From Paenibacillus glacialis (GTDB lineage: Bacteria; Bacillota; Bacilli; Paenibacillales; Paenibacillaceae), in NCBI RefSeq assembly GCF_001637205.1, contig NZ_LVJH01000007.1, positions 124,001-188,000 of the forward strand: a stretch of DNA of 64,000 nucleotides, in the 5' to 3' direction. Shown in pieces: positions 8,498 to 17,679 of this stretch (positions are counted from its first letter, which is position 1; every line of letters begins with the position of its first letter). The position numbers were made by a program, and so were the translations under genes. The notes under the pieces are model-generated. The model was not told where the DNA came from. It was given only the letters and a program-made list of their open reading frames with translations, and did no database searches.

Positions 8498-10118
8498 AAG
8501 TGAAGTGAATGAAGAAAACTCGCAACCGGATTATGATGCGATGTGGAACGCAATTGAACAGGAATCGTCCAAGCGGAAATCGGTGATGGAGCAGACGAAC
8601 TCTATACGGCGAAGAAAGAAGTTCGTTCCTGCGGCTATTGTTTTCTCTTGTTTTATGGTCATTGCTGTTCCCACGTTCGCTGGTGTGGCGATGAATTGGG
8701 ACAGCCTCATTGGTGGCAAAAATGTAACTACTGCACTTAATAACGGATTTGGTCAGCGATATGACCTAAGCGTATCCAGTACGGGTGTCACGATGAGTCT
8801 TAATGGTGTCGTAACCGATGGAGATAAGATGAAAATGATTGTCTCACTCGACTCTGAAGAGGACCCTACGCTTTATGATGCGAGTGTGCTAGAGGAAACC
8901 TCCATTACAGATGAATCGGGTAGAACCGAGACAGTCAACGGGTATCTAAAATACGATAAAGCAAGTGAAAAACTACTCGGTATTTATGAATCCAAGGATG
9001 AAATACAACATAATAAGGAAAAGTATACGCTTGAGGCAAAGAATCTTGTTTTTTATAAATATAAAGAAGTTCCTCTGAAATCACGCCATCAAGCGGGGGA
9101 TGTTATTTCTACCGGATCTAAGCAATACCCCAATATTCGCATTCAATCGGTAACACAGTCCAAAAATCAGCTCATGGTCCGCTACAATATTTCAGCGTCC
9201 ATGTTAGATGGGGGCAAGGGGAATCCACACCTGAGCATTAAGACAAACACTAACGAAAACAATGTGAGCGTTCCAACCCAACTCCATCACGAGGGCTCAG
9301 ATTTACTCATCGAGCAGATATTCAATCTAACCGAAGAAGAATGGGAAACGGTAGATCTTTATTTCAATTATATTGAGGAAGCAAAGCGGATTACGGGTAC
9401 GTGGAATTTTGATTTCACAGTGGATGGTAAAAAGGCAAGCGAAGCGATCTATTCACGAAAACTGCAAGCAAACGTCGAATTCCAACAAAAGGCGGGAATT
9501 ACGCTGGAACAGCTCATCATTACGCCGCTGAAAATTAATGTTAATATTCAGCAAGACAAATCGATGAGACGTATAAAAGAAGAAGGAGAAGTATTCTATA
9601 AAACGGTTCAGCTAGCTATTGGTGACAAAGAGATAAAAGGAGAGCTCAACTTGAAGGGATCTGACCCGAAAAAGTATCAATATGTATACCAATTCGAATC
9701 ACCGGAATGGTACAAAGACTGGTCTCCAGTACCGATGAAGTTAATGTTGAAGGATGCTGTAGTTACGAAACGTGATAAGACCACAAATTGGATCACGCTC
9801 AGCCAACCGGGTAAGAAGAAACAGTCTGCTGAACTAAAACTGGAGGGTTTTGAGATCCATTTCACTTACTATATGGATGGCGAAGATCTGATTGTCCAAT
9901 CAGAGTCTGATTCATCCCAATTCAAAGGCATCAGCCAAACCATGATGCGTGTTGACGGCAACGAGGTCTATCCTAATTCAGCCGTGAGAGGAATGGTAAC
10001 TACTAGCACAAGAACGGATCGTTACAAAATCGATGCCATGGAAGGAATACTTGAGCTGAATCCAGGGTTTTACAGCTACAGTGATCCAGGCCGGGACATG
10101 GTAGTAAATCTTGATTAG
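8481..10118 (+). CDS. Membrane-anchored anti-sigma-like protein (DUF4179/DUF5643)
   Basis: A protein of 545 residues with a cytoplasmic N-terminal stretch (about 1-45, rich in charged residues), one transmembrane helix (FVPAAIVFSCFMVIAVPTFAG, about 48-68), and a large extracytoplasmic region beginning with a DUF4179-type domain (NNGFGQRYDLSVSSTGVTMS) and probably ending in a DUF5643-type domain. This layout and the overlap with the ECF gene imply it binds the sigma factor and senses an envelope signal. ATG 8481 follows GAAGGAG at 10 bases. No protease site or known ligand motif was recognised. A terminator follows. Confidence 0.82.
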   Translation: MSRRFESEVNEENSQPDYDAMWNAIEQESSKRKSVMEQTNSIRRRKKFVPAAIVFSCFMVIAVPTFAGVAMNWDSLIGGKNVTTALNNGFGQRYDLSVSSTGVTMSLNGVVTDGDKMKMIVSLDSEEDPTLYDASVLEETSITDESGRTETVNGYLKYDKASEKLLGIYESKDEIQHNKEKYTLEAKNLVFYKYKEVPLKSRHQAGDVISTGSKQYPNIRIQSVTQSKNQLMVRYNISASMLDGGKGNPHLSIKTNTNENNVSVPTQLHHEGSDLLIEQIFNLTEEEWETVDLYFNYIEEAKRITGTWNFDFTVDGKKASEAIYSRKLQANVEFQQKAGITLEQLIITPLKINVNIQQDKSMRRIKEEGEVFYKTVQLAIGDKEIKGELNLKGSDPKKYQYVYQFESPEWYKDWSPVPMKLMLKDAVVTKRDKTTNWITLSQPGKKKQSAELKLEGFEIHFTYYMDGEDLIVQSESDSSQFKGISQTMMRVDGNEVYPNSAVRGMVTTSTRTDRYKIDAMEGILELNPGFYSYSDPGRDMVVNLD

Positions 10119-10149
10119 ATTTCATAACAACAATGTTTGAACGAAAAGG

Positions 10150-10183
10150 AGTACGCCAGTAATTCATGGTGTGCTTTTTTTTT
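10150..10183 (+). terminator. Terminator after the anti-sigma gene
   Basis: AGTACGCC pairs with GGTGTGCT (two G-T pairs) around a 10-base loop, followed by nine T. Confidence 0.8.
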
Positions 10184-10230
10184 GTTGAGACGAAGTTGAT
10201 TATAAAGTATGCACATTATCCTTTTGTCTT

Positions 10231-10260
10231 GACTAAAAAACACAGTTATTTACCATACTA
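10231..10260 (+). promoter_or_regulatory. Putative sigma-G promoter of the spoVA genes
   Basis: CATACTA at 10254-10260 is a full match to the sigma-G -10 (CATNMTA). GACTA at 10231-10235, 18 bases upstream, is a 4/5 match to the -35. spoVA is sigma-G dependent in B. subtilis. Confidence 0.6.
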
Positions 10261-10292
10261 ACGATAATTTAGCAGAATAGGAGTGATTCGTT

Positions 10293-10940
10293 ATGGCACA
10301 GGTTTCCACTCCCACGGTTTATCTTCAACTCAAAAAGCGTGTCCAAATACCTCGGGGTAAGATGATAAAACTTGGAGATATCGCTCATATTTTGAGTGAA
10401 CCAGAGTGGGAAGAGGAGTTATTCAGCCTAGAATTAGCTCTTCCTCTTCAAAAAGATGGAAACATGCTTGTGATGGATTTGATGCAAATCATTCCACAGA
10501 TTAAGAAAGTAATACCGAAAGTGTTTATCGAATCGATTGGACTTCAACAGGTCATTGTTGAAATTGTTGGAAATCCAAAGAAACCTTCCATTCCTCTGTT
10601 CTTACTTGTGTGGTTATTGTTGTTTTTTGGTTCCGCACTTACGATTATGAATTTTCATGCGGACGTGAACATGATGGAAGTACAAATTAGGGTTGTCGAG
10701 ATGATCACTGGTAAACGAGATGAACATCCATATCTTTTTCAAACCGCCTATTCGATAGGGATAGGATTCGGTATGGTTGTGTTTTTCAATCATCTTTTTA
10801 AGAAGAAATGGAATGAGGAACCTACGCCACTAGAAGTTGAAATGTTTCTGTATCAGGAGAACATTGATCAATTCGTAGTTGCTGAAGAGTATAAAAGAAT
10901 CGGAACGAAACATCAGAAACAAGATGACAGTCCATTATGA
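10293..10940 (+). CDS. spoVAA: Stage V sporulation protein AA
   Basis: SpoVAA is one of the inner-membrane proteins tied to dipicolinic acid movement into and out of the spore. The protein (215 residues) has a soluble N-terminal half (VYLQLKKRVQIPRG; KLGDIAHI) and two transmembrane helices in the C-terminal half (about 107-123 and 150-165). AGGAGTGA precedes the ATG. It overlaps spoVAB by 4 bases. It is the first gene behind a sigma-G-like promoter. Confidence 0.92.
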   Translation: MAQVSTPTVYLQLKKRVQIPRGKMIKLGDIAHILSEPEWEEELFSLELALPLQKDGNMLVMDLMQIIPQIKKVIPKVFIESIGLQQVIVEIVGNPKKPSIPLFLLVWLLLFFGSALTIMNFHADVNMMEVQIRVVEMITGKRDEHPYLFQTAYSIGIGFGMVVFFNHLFKKKWNEEPTPLEVEMFLYQENIDQFVVAEEYKRIGTKHQKQDDSPL

Positions 10941-11359
10941 TGATAATGACTTGGACTGTAGAAATACTATTAGGTATCGCGGGAGGAATCGCTGTCGGAA
11001 GTGGAGTCATTGCATTTATTCTGGTCCTTGATATCGTACCTAGGCTCGCGCAACTTACCAATTCGTATAACAAAGTACATTGGTATGAAGGGGCAATGAT
11101 CGTAGGGTCTTTAGTAGGAACGGTATGTGATTTCTGGAATTGGAAAGGTTCATTTAATCCGCTTATTGGGTTAATTATTGGATTGTTTTTTGGTGTATTC
11201 GTAGGTCTTCTTGCAGCGGCGTTAACAGAAGTGTTGAATGTGCTCCCTATCCTTGCTAAACGTCTCCATATGAAGAACTACTTGGTAGGTCTGTTAATGG
11301 CAATGATTTTTGGGAAAGTGGCGGGTTCACTTTTTGATTGGTATGTGTTTCGGAGATAG
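10937..11359 (+). CDS. spoVAB: Stage V sporulation protein AB
   Basis: A small polytopic membrane protein of 140 residues with four to five hydrophobic helices, matching SpoVAB (GIAGGIAVGSGVIAFILVLDIVPRLAQLT near the N-terminus). It begins within the spoVAA stop codon (ATGA); further ATGs at 10940 and 10946 are possible starts. In B. subtilis spoVAC-AD-AEb-AEa would come next. Here the next gene is spoVAF, so the channel-forming members are missing from this locus. Confidence 0.9.
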   Translation: MMIMTWTVEILLGIAGGIAVGSGVIAFILVLDIVPRLAQLTNSYNKVHWYEGAMIVGSLVGTVCDFWNWKGSFNPLIGLIIGLFFGVFVGLLAAALTEVLNVLPILAKRLHMKNYLVGLLMAMIFGKVAGSLFDWYVFRR

Positions 11360-11383
11360 CTAGTATAGAAGGAGTGAGTCCAT

Positions 11384-12982
11384 ATGTCGATAGAAGCACC
11401 AACGGATCACGAAAATGAAAAAAAGGACGATGCAAGTCAACAACAACTTCAGGATAAGAGAGATAGTGAAATGTCTGATTCGATTGAAGAATCGATCATT
11501 TATTGGCAGGATGATGATAAATTCTCGGGGGAACTCAATCAAGTTAAAAAGGTGTTAAACGAGGTCATGGGGTTAGGCTCTTCTTTTGACGTTGTGTTTC
11601 GGGAAATGAACTTTGGTGGAATTGAAACTGGGATACTATTTATTAGTGGTTTTACATCCAGTCATATAATGACGGAAATTCTCATCAGATTGACCTTGCT
11701 TGATAAAGGCGAAGTCAGCTCAGATGCCATGAAGTCTTTCTTTGATAAATACATACCTCATATTCAAGTGGAAAAAGTGACGACATTAAGTGAAGGTATC
11801 AACAAGGTTCTTACAGGTATGAGTGCTTTCTTTATTGAAGGTGATAGCACTATAGTCATGATAGATACACGTGCGTATCCCTCACGTAACCCTGAAGAAT
11901 CGTCCATCGAACGTGTGGTTAGGGGATCTAGAGATGGGTTTACAGAGACGTTGCTTACGAACGTGTCATTGGTACGACGTCGTATTAGAGACCCTGGACT
12001 GAAATACGAGATTGTTCAGGTAGGTAAAAGAACGCGGACGGATGTGTGTATTGCTTATATTGATGATATTGTCGATAAGATACAAGTAGATACCATTAGA
12101 GAGAAAATTAAAGCAGTGAATCTTGACGGTATACCTCTTGGAGATAAACAACTTGAGGAAGCCATAATTAATAAGGGATGGCACCCTTATCCATTGGTAA
12201 GATATTCAGAACGTCCAGATGTTGTTGCATCGCATATACTGGAGGGTAGAATTGTTTTATTCGTTGATACCTCACCAAGTGTCATGATTATGCCAACAAC
12301 ATTTTTTGATCTATGTCAGCATGCAGAAGAGAATCGACAAACTCCTTTTATCGGCACTTATTTGCGGTGGGTAAGGTTTCTAGGTATCTTATTCTCCATG
12401 TTCCTACTTCCACTATGGATGTTACTTGTTCTGAACCCCGAACTGAAACCGGCTGCTTTGGGGTTTATTGGTCCAGATAAGATAGGGAAAATCCCTCTAA
12501 TTGGCCAGTTTCTTATGGTGGAATTTGGTGTGGATTTGCTCCGACTTGCTGCCGTTCATACCCCAACTTCAATCGCATCAGCCATGGGTTTGATTGCAGC
12601 TATTCTAGTAGGGGATACTGCAGTTAAAGCAGGTCTATTTGTCAATGAAGTCGTGTTATATATGGCAATTGCTGCGATTGGAATGTTTGCTACACCAAGT
12701 TATGAACTGGGTCTCGCTAATCGGATCGTTCGGCTTGTTTTACTTGTTGCAGTGGCCATTTTTCATGTACCGGGATTTGTGATTGGTACGACGTTGCTTG
12801 TTCTCTTATTGACGTTGCATAGATCGTACAACTCTTCATATTTATGGCCATTTATACCTTTTAATGCAAAGGCAATGGCCGAAATTTTGTTCCGTATGCC
12901 AGTGTTGGCGAATAAGAAACGCCCTTCTTTCAATAAACCGAGGGATAATACACGAATGCCACCCCAAGAAGGTAATGAATAA
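11384..12982 (+). CDS. spoVAF: GerA-family spore germination protein SpoVAF
   Basis: A protein of 532 residues with the GerA-family A-subunit layout. A hydrophilic N-terminal domain (about 1-320) contains DSTIVMIDTRAYPSRNPEE and VRGSRDGFTETL. A membrane domain of about five helices follows (from about 325), including HTPTSIASAMGLIAAILVGD. SpoVAF with SpoVAEa enhances germination in Bacillus. It is identified as SpoVAF rather than a germinant receptor by its place after spoVAB and before lysA and the absence of B and C subunit genes. AGAAGGAGTGAG precedes the ATG. Confidence 0.88.
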   Translation: MSIEAPTDHENEKKDDASQQQLQDKRDSEMSDSIEESIIYWQDDDKFSGELNQVKKVLNEVMGLGSSFDVVFREMNFGGIETGILFISGFTSSHIMTEILIRLTLLDKGEVSSDAMKSFFDKYIPHIQVEKVTTLSEGINKVLTGMSAFFIEGDSTIVMIDTRAYPSRNPEESSIERVVRGSRDGFTETLLTNVSLVRRRIRDPGLKYEIVQVGKRTRTDVCIAYIDDIVDKIQVDTIREKIKAVNLDGIPLGDKQLEEAIINKGWHPYPLVRYSERPDVVASHILEGRIVLFVDTSPSVMIMPTTFFDLCQHAEENRQTPFIGTYLRWVRFLGILFSMFLLPLWMLLVLNPELKPAALGFIGPDKIGKIPLIGQFLMVEFGVDLLRLAAVHTPTSIASAMGLIAAILVGDTAVKAGLFVNEVVLYMAIAAIGMFATPSYELGLANRIVRLVLLVAVAIFHVPGFVIGTTLLVLLLTLHRSYNSSYLWPFIPFNAKAMAEILFRMPVLANKKRPSFNKPRDNTRMPPQEGNE

Positions 12983-13107
12983 TCCACGGAGATTAATACA
13001 AATGATCTGCAAATTAATCCATTTACTCTTATTTCAGGAGTCTGATATACTGATGAAAACTCAGATGGAAAAATTTATTATTCCATAAAAAGTGGAGGAT
13101 TGCAGAA

Positions 13108-14439
13108 ATGTTCTTACATGGTACAAGTAAAATAAATGCAAATGGACATTTGGAAATTGGTGGTTGTGATGTTGTAAATCTTAAAGCAAAATTTGGTACA
13201 CCACTTTATATCGTTGATGAGCAATTGGTCCGGAATCGCTGTAAAGAATATGTTGAAGCATTTAAGGCATCGGGTCTTCAATTTCAGGTGGCTTATGCAA
13301 GTAAGGCGTTTTGTGTGATGGCAATGTGTATGGTAGTAGAGCAAGAAGGAATGTCTTTGGATGTCGTATCTGAGGGTGAATTATTTACAGCACTACAGGC
13401 AAGATTTCCTGCTGATCGTATTCATTTCCATGGAAATAACAAAACACCGGAAGAGATCGAAATGGCGATCGATGCAGGAATTGGCTGCTTTGTAGTCGAT
13501 AATTTGATTGAGTTGCACTTGTTGCAAGCCATTGCACTTGAGAAGAACGCGCGTGTTAAAGTTCTCCTTCGTGTTACTCCAGGTGTTGAAGCACATACAC
13601 ATGAATATATTTCTACAGGACAGACGGATTCCAAGTTCGGGTTCGATATTGGAAATGGTTCAGCTTTTGTAGGTGTAGAGACAGCTTCTAAACAATCGAA
13701 TATTGAATTACTTGGTGTTCATTCCCATATTGGATCTCAAATCTTTGAGGTAGAAGGATTCCAAATGGCTGTTCAAAAAGTAGCTGAATTTGCTAAGGGT
13801 GTAAAACAACAACTTGGGGTTGAATTTAAAGTAGTCAATCTTGGCGGTGGATTTGGTATCCGTTATGTTAATGGTGATACACCACTACAAGTCTCCCAAT
13901 ATGTTAAAGCAATCACAGACGCGGTTAAAGAACACTTTGCAGGTATCTCTAATCAGTTGCCTGAGATTTGGGTAGAACCAGGGCGTAGTATCGTTGGGGA
14001 CGCGGGAACAACCTTGTATACCGTCGGTACTCAAAAGAATATTCCAGGGGTTCGCAAATATGTTGCTGTTGATGGTGGAATGACGGATAATCCTCGTCCA
14101 GCTTTGTACCAATCACAATATGAAGCTGTACTAGCTAATCGGGCAAATGATGCTGAGGAAGAGATCGTCTCCATTGCAGGTAAATGTTGCGAAAGTGGTG
14201 ACATGTTGATCTGGGATGTTAAACTTCCTGAAGTTGAAAGTGGAGATTTATTAGCCGTGTCTTGTACTGGAGCGTATAACTATTCAATGGCGAACAATTA
14301 TAATCGTATTCGTCGTCCAGGTGTTGTTTTCGTTAAGGACGGAGAAAGTGACCTGGTCGTGAAGCGTGAAAGCTTCCAGAATATTGTTGGGAACGATCTT
14401 ATTCCTGAGCGTATTCGTAAGCAAGCGGTGTTGAAATAA
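13108..14439 (+). CDS. lysA: Diaminopimelate decarboxylase
   Basis: A PLP enzyme that makes L-lysine from meso-diaminopimelate, the last step of lysine synthesis. The protein is 443 residues. Visible are the PLP lysine in VAYASKAFC, HSHIGSQ, the phosphate-binding glycines in NLGGGFGIRY, EPGRSIVGDAG, the CCESGD substrate motif, and GAYNYSMANNYN near the C-terminus. The start follows AGTGGAGG. Its position after spoVAF is the same as in B. subtilis. A strong terminator ends the unit. Confidence 0.97.
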   Translation: MFLHGTSKINANGHLEIGGCDVVNLKAKFGTPLYIVDEQLVRNRCKEYVEAFKASGLQFQVAYASKAFCVMAMCMVVEQEGMSLDVVSEGELFTALQARFPADRIHFHGNNKTPEEIEMAIDAGIGCFVVDNLIELHLLQAIALEKNARVKVLLRVTPGVEAHTHEYISTGQTDSKFGFDIGNGSAFVGVETASKQSNIELLGVHSHIGSQIFEVEGFQMAVQKVAEFAKGVKQQLGVEFKVVNLGGGFGIRYVNGDTPLQVSQYVKAITDAVKEHFAGISNQLPEIWVEPGRSIVGDAGTTLYTVGTQKNIPGVRKYVAVDGGMTDNPRPALYQSQYEAVLANRANDAEEEIVSIAGKCCESGDMLIWDVKLPEVESGDLLAVSCTGAYNYSMANNYNRIRRPGVVFVKDGESDLVVKRESFQNIVGNDLIPERIRKQAVLK

Positions 14440-14482
14440 ATTTGAGAATGAATTGTTGTACATGACAGAGATAGTTAAAGAT

Positions 14483-14529
14483 AAGGGATTAATCCTTGTA
14501 TATTAACACAAGGATTGATCCCTTTGTTT
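14483..14529 (+). terminator. Terminator after lysA
   Basis: A near-perfect stem of 17 bp (AAGGGATTAATCCTTGT against ACAAGGATTGATCCCTT) with an 8-base loop, followed by a short T-rich stretch. Confidence 0.8.
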
Positions 14530-14665
14530 AGGATGTCCTTGTTTCTTTTGCTTTAAGGTAATGTTTCATAGTAAACTATAGGATGTCTGTAACGATTGCA
14601 AGGAATGATTTACCTAGCCTTGAGTTTAAATGTAATCACATCATATTTGAAGGAGATGGATAATT

Positions 14666-15103
14666 ATGAAAAAAGGTACAATTGAATTGGAAAATGGTGG
14701 CGTAGTTGAAATCGAGTTTTTACCAGAAGAAGCACCAAACACAGTAGCTAACTTTGAAAAATTGGCTAATAGCGGATACTATAACGGTCTAAGTTTTCAC
14801 CGTGTAATCCCTAACTTTGTTGCACAGGGTGGATGCCCAACTGGAAATGGTACGGGTGGACCAGGATATACGATCAAATGTGAAGCGTCTAGCAACACAA
14901 CAAAACACGCTAGAGGCGTATTGTCTATGGCTCATGCAGGTAGAGATACTGGTGGTAGCCAATTCTTTATCGTGTATGCTCCACAACCACACTTAGATGG
15001 TGTTCATACTGTATTTGGTAAAGTGACAAGTGGAATTGAACTTGTAGACAGTATCAAAGCAAATGATAAAATGAAAGAAGTAAAAGTTTGGGACGAAGCG
15101 TAA
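14666..15103 (+). CDS. ppiB: Cytoplasmic cyclophilin-type peptidyl-prolyl isomerase
   Basis: A single-domain cyclophilin of 145 residues that catalyses prolyl cis/trans isomerisation. It carries the classic motifs [13 protein letters not shown] (catalytic Arg in FHR), [15 protein letters not shown] and [12 protein letters not shown]. No signal peptide is present, so it is cytosolic. TGAAGGAGATGG precedes the ATG. It forms its own unit between the lysA terminator and its own terminator. Confidence 0.96.
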   Translation: MKKGTIELENGGVVEIEFLPEEAPNTVANFEKLANSGYYNGLSFHRVIPNFVAQGGCPTGNGTGGPGYTIKCEASSNTTKHARGVLSMAHAGRDTGGSQFFIVYAPQPHLDGVHTVFGKVTSGIELVDSIKANDKMKEVKVWDEA

Positions 15104-15118
15104 GAATATCATATTTCA

Positions 15119-15156
15119 TAAAAAAGCTAATCTCTTAGGGGATTAGCTTTTTTTGA
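15119..15156 (+). terminator. Terminator after ppiB
   Basis: AAAAAGCTAATC pairs with GATTAGCTTTTTTT around a short loop; it could act in both directions. Confidence 0.88.
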
Positions 15157-15194
15157 AATATAAGAAAGTATAAGTTTAACTTGATACTCTACTT

Positions 15195-15256
15195 CTTATA
15201 TTTCCGAAGAAACGGATACCCGGTCCTTAAGAGACGGTGTAGCCGTTTCTCCTTGT
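15195..15256 (+). repeat. Short structured repeat, family B copy 1
   Basis: CTTATATTTC, five bases, AAACG, about 18 bases, GACGG, four bases, GCCGTTT. The same pattern recurs at 43951-44011. AGAAACGG (15208-15215) and CCGTTTCT (15243-15250) can form an 8-bp stem. No coding potential and no T-run directly after it. It lies between the ppiB terminator and the FMN riboswitch. Confidence 0.55.
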
Positions 15257-15366
15257 GGCGTTTAATGTATTGGAACAAGTTATGATGATCTCAATAATTT
15301 ACTACTCTTGTTTTTTTGATTTTTTGATGTTAATATTCGTACATAAATACAATTTCATATTGATTT

Positions 15367-15536
15367 ATCCTTCGGGGTTGGGTGAAATTCCCTACCGGCG
15401 GTGATGTCTTTTCGTTAATAGCATACCTATGCACACGATTAGACTTAGTCCGTGACCCGGACGCTTATGTATGTAGCGTACGGTGGACCTGGTGCAATTC
15501 CGGGACCGACAGTAAAGTCTGGATGGGAGAAGGAGA
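15367..15536 (+). promoter_or_regulatory. FMN riboswitch (RFN element) controlling ribD-ribE-ribBA-ribH
   Basis: The conserved RFN blocks are clear: TTCGGGGTTGGGTGAAATTC, CCCTACCGGCGGTGAT, AGTCCGTGACCCG, GGTGGACCTGGTGCAATTCC, GGGACCGACAGTAAAGTCTG and GGATGGGAGAAGGA. FMN binding is known to promote termination of rib operons; a terminator lies downstream at 15713-15757. About 175 bases of apparently anonymous sequence separate aptamer and terminator and may hold the antiterminator. Confidence 0.96.
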
Positions 15537-15712
15537 GCAGCTTACGTAAATCACTTTAAGTGATCGCGAAAGCGTTCAAAGATAAAACACAAAAGTATGT
15601 GATGGCTTTCACAATATTTCCGCAAGCAAATTTTTATACATTTGCAGTGGTCTATTTGGGTAATTATCCATTGACTTTTTCTTTGTGTATTCTTATGTGA
15701 CTCTCAATATTC

Positions 15713-15757
15713 CAACCCCTTAACGGATGAGTATCTATCATCAGGTAAGGGGTTTTT
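15713..15757 (+). terminator. Riboswitch-controlled terminator before ribD
   Basis: AACCCCTTA pairs with TAAGGGGTT, with a loop of about 22 bases and a run of five T. It lies between the FMN aptamer and the ribD start, as expected for the expression platform. Confidence 0.8.
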
Positions 15758-15827
15758 CTGTATGCTGTGTATTCATGGCAAAGGTTCGCGAAAAAAAGGT
15801 TCGTTGAAGGCGGAGGTGAATGAGATA

Positions 15828-16925
15828 TTGGAAATCATGAACGATGAGTTTTATATGGCGCTCGCGCTAGATATGGCTGAACGAGCTCAGGGGCAGACGC
15901 ATATCAATCCTGTTGTAGGATGTGTAGTCGTAAAGGATGGAGTCTTAGTCGGTCTGGGAACGCATTTAGAGCGTGGTACCGCACATGCAGAAGTTCATGC
16001 CTTAAATATGGCCAGTGAGAAGTCCTTTGGAAGCACTGTCTATGTTACCTTGGAACCTTGCAGTCATTATGGTACGACACCACCCTGTAGTGAACGTCTG
16101 ATTAAAGAAGGAGTCAAGCGGGTTGTGGTTGCATGCGAAGACCCTAATTCCCAAGTTGCTGGTAAGGGGATTGCGATGCTACGAGAGCAAGGGATTGAAG
16201 TTGATGTCGGATTACTACAAGAGCGAGCGTTGAAGCTCAATGAGAAATTCATCAAGTATATCACGACAGGAATTCCATACGTCACATTGAAGACTGCCAG
16301 TACGTTGGATGGCAAAATAGCATCCAAAACAGGAGATAGTCAATGGGTTTCTAACGAATTGGCACGTGAACAGGTGCATACATTGCGACACCGTCATCAA
16401 GGAATTATGGTTGGGGTGGAGACGGTTGTGATGGATAATCCACATTTGACTACGCGTCTTTCAGTGGAAGGATTGAGTCCAATTCGCATTATTGTGGATT
16501 CCAAACTACGCATCCCATTAGAGTCCAATGTTGTACGTGATGGATTAGCTCAGTCTATTATCTTGACTACAGAACAGATGGATGTTTCTAAGAAAGAGCA
16601 GCTTCATGAAGCTGGTGTGACCGTGATATCTTGCGGCGATGGGCCGCGTGTAAATCTATCACTAGCTCTGAAAAAGTTGGGTGCCATGCAAATAGGTTCG
16701 ATTCTTCTAGAGGGCGGCGGAACTTTAAATGGATCGATGTTAGAAGCTAAGCTTATTGATCGAATCTTGATTTATTTAGCACCCAAAATTATAGGAGGCA
16801 TTAACGCACCGAGTAGTTTCTCTTTTGAGGGAAGTGAATGGATGAAGGATGCGGTTAGATTAGAATCGTTGGAAGTAGAGCAATTGGGAGATAATCTGTG
16901 CATTAGTGGCATACCTGTGTGGTGA
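15828..16925 (+). CDS. ribD: Bifunctional riboflavin-specific deaminase/reductase RibD
   Basis: RibD carries out the second and third steps from GTP to riboflavin. The deaminase domain (about 1-145) has the zinc site in HAEVHAL and PCSHYGTTPPC; the reductase domain (about 150-365) has TLKTASTLDGKIA and LLEGGGTLNGS. The TTG at 15828 is chosen because GGAGGTGA sits 8 bases before it and the product (MEIMNDEFYMALALDMA) matches the family N-terminus. The in-frame reading further upstream runs back into the terminator. It is 365 residues, the usual length, and the first gene of the rib operon. Confidence 0.95.
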   Translation: MEIMNDEFYMALALDMAERAQGQTHINPVVGCVVVKDGVLVGLGTHLERGTAHAEVHALNMASEKSFGSTVYVTLEPCSHYGTTPPCSERLIKEGVKRVVVACEDPNSQVAGKGIAMLREQGIEVDVGLLQERALKLNEKFIKYITTGIPYVTLKTASTLDGKIASKTGDSQWVSNELAREQVHTLRHRHQGIMVGVETVVMDNPHLTTRLSVEGLSPIRIIVDSKLRIPLESNVVRDGLAQSIILTTEQMDVSKKEQLHEAGVTVISCGDGPRVNLSLALKKLGAMQIGSILLEGGGTLNGSMLEAKLIDRILIYLAPKIIGGINAPSSFSFEGSEWMKDAVRLESLEVEQLGDNLCISGIPVW

Positions 16926-16954
16926 CCTAATTTACTTGAAATGCGGTGATATTG

Positions 16955-17620
16955 ATGTTTACAGGGTTAGTTGAGGAAATAGGCACGCTACGAGGGATTA
17001 CTCGGAATGGTGAAGCGATGGTACTGCACATCACAGCGTCAACCATTATGAGTGATTTGAAGATAGGAGATAGTGTTGCAATTAATGGTGTATGCCTCAC
17101 AGCAACCTCATTAGATTCACACTCCTTTGCAGCTGACGTCATGCCAGAAACTTTTCGAAAATCGAATCTGAAGGATCTTCAGACGGGTAGTAAAGTGAAT
17201 CTAGAGCGGGCAATGATCGCTAATGGACGTTTTGGTGGACACATCGTGCAAGGACATGTGGATGGGATCGGTCGAATACAACATGTCACTAGGAATCAGA
17301 ATGCTGTAGTGTATGAAATTAAACCTATAAGCCAGAATATATTCAAATATATTATTCCCAAGGGCTCGATAACACTGGATGGAATAAGCCTGACAGTGGT
17401 TCAAGTCAAAGAAAGTACATTCGAAGTATCCGTCATACCACATACGCTAGAACAGACAGTTCTTAATCATAAACGTGCAGGCGACACCGTGAATATTGAA
17501 TGCGATGTGCTTGGAAAATACGTAGAGCATTTGCTCCAGTATGGTTCGACTAAACAGCAAGATAGTGGGAAGCCTTCGGGTATAGATATGGAATATCTAG
17601 CCCGAAACGGATTTGCGTGA
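16955..17620 (+). CDS. ribE: Riboflavin synthase alpha subunit
   Basis: It dismutates two 6,7-dimethyl-8-ribityllumazine molecules to riboflavin. The protein has 221 residues and two lumazine-binding repeats, beginning MFTGLVEEIG and VQGHVDGIG. The invariant MFTG N-terminus decides the ATG at 16955, with GCGGTGAT just upstream. A second copy of the SLTV signature (DGISLTVV) is seen in the C-terminal repeat. About 300 bases holding a structured repeat separate it from ribBA, unlike the tight spacing usual in rib operons. Confidence 0.95.
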   Translation: MFTGLVEEIGTLRGITRNGEAMVLHITASTIMSDLKIGDSVAINGVCLTATSLDSHSFAADVMPETFRKSNLKDLQTGSKVNLERAMIANGRFGGHIVQGHVDGIGRIQHVTRNQNAVVYEIKPISQNIFKYIIPKGSITLDGISLTVVQVKESTFEVSVIPHTLEQTVLNHKRAGDTVNIECDVLGKYVEHLLQYGSTKQQDSGKPSGIDMEYLARNGFA

Positions 17621-17679
17621 CGCTTGATAACTGGCATTACACCATAGTGAGTATTTGCAGAAAATAATGGGTTAAATGC

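Noticed and set aside
15537-15712. A possible small gene between the FMN aptamer and its terminator
   Set aside because: No frame with a start and ribosome site; position fits the riboswitch expression platform.
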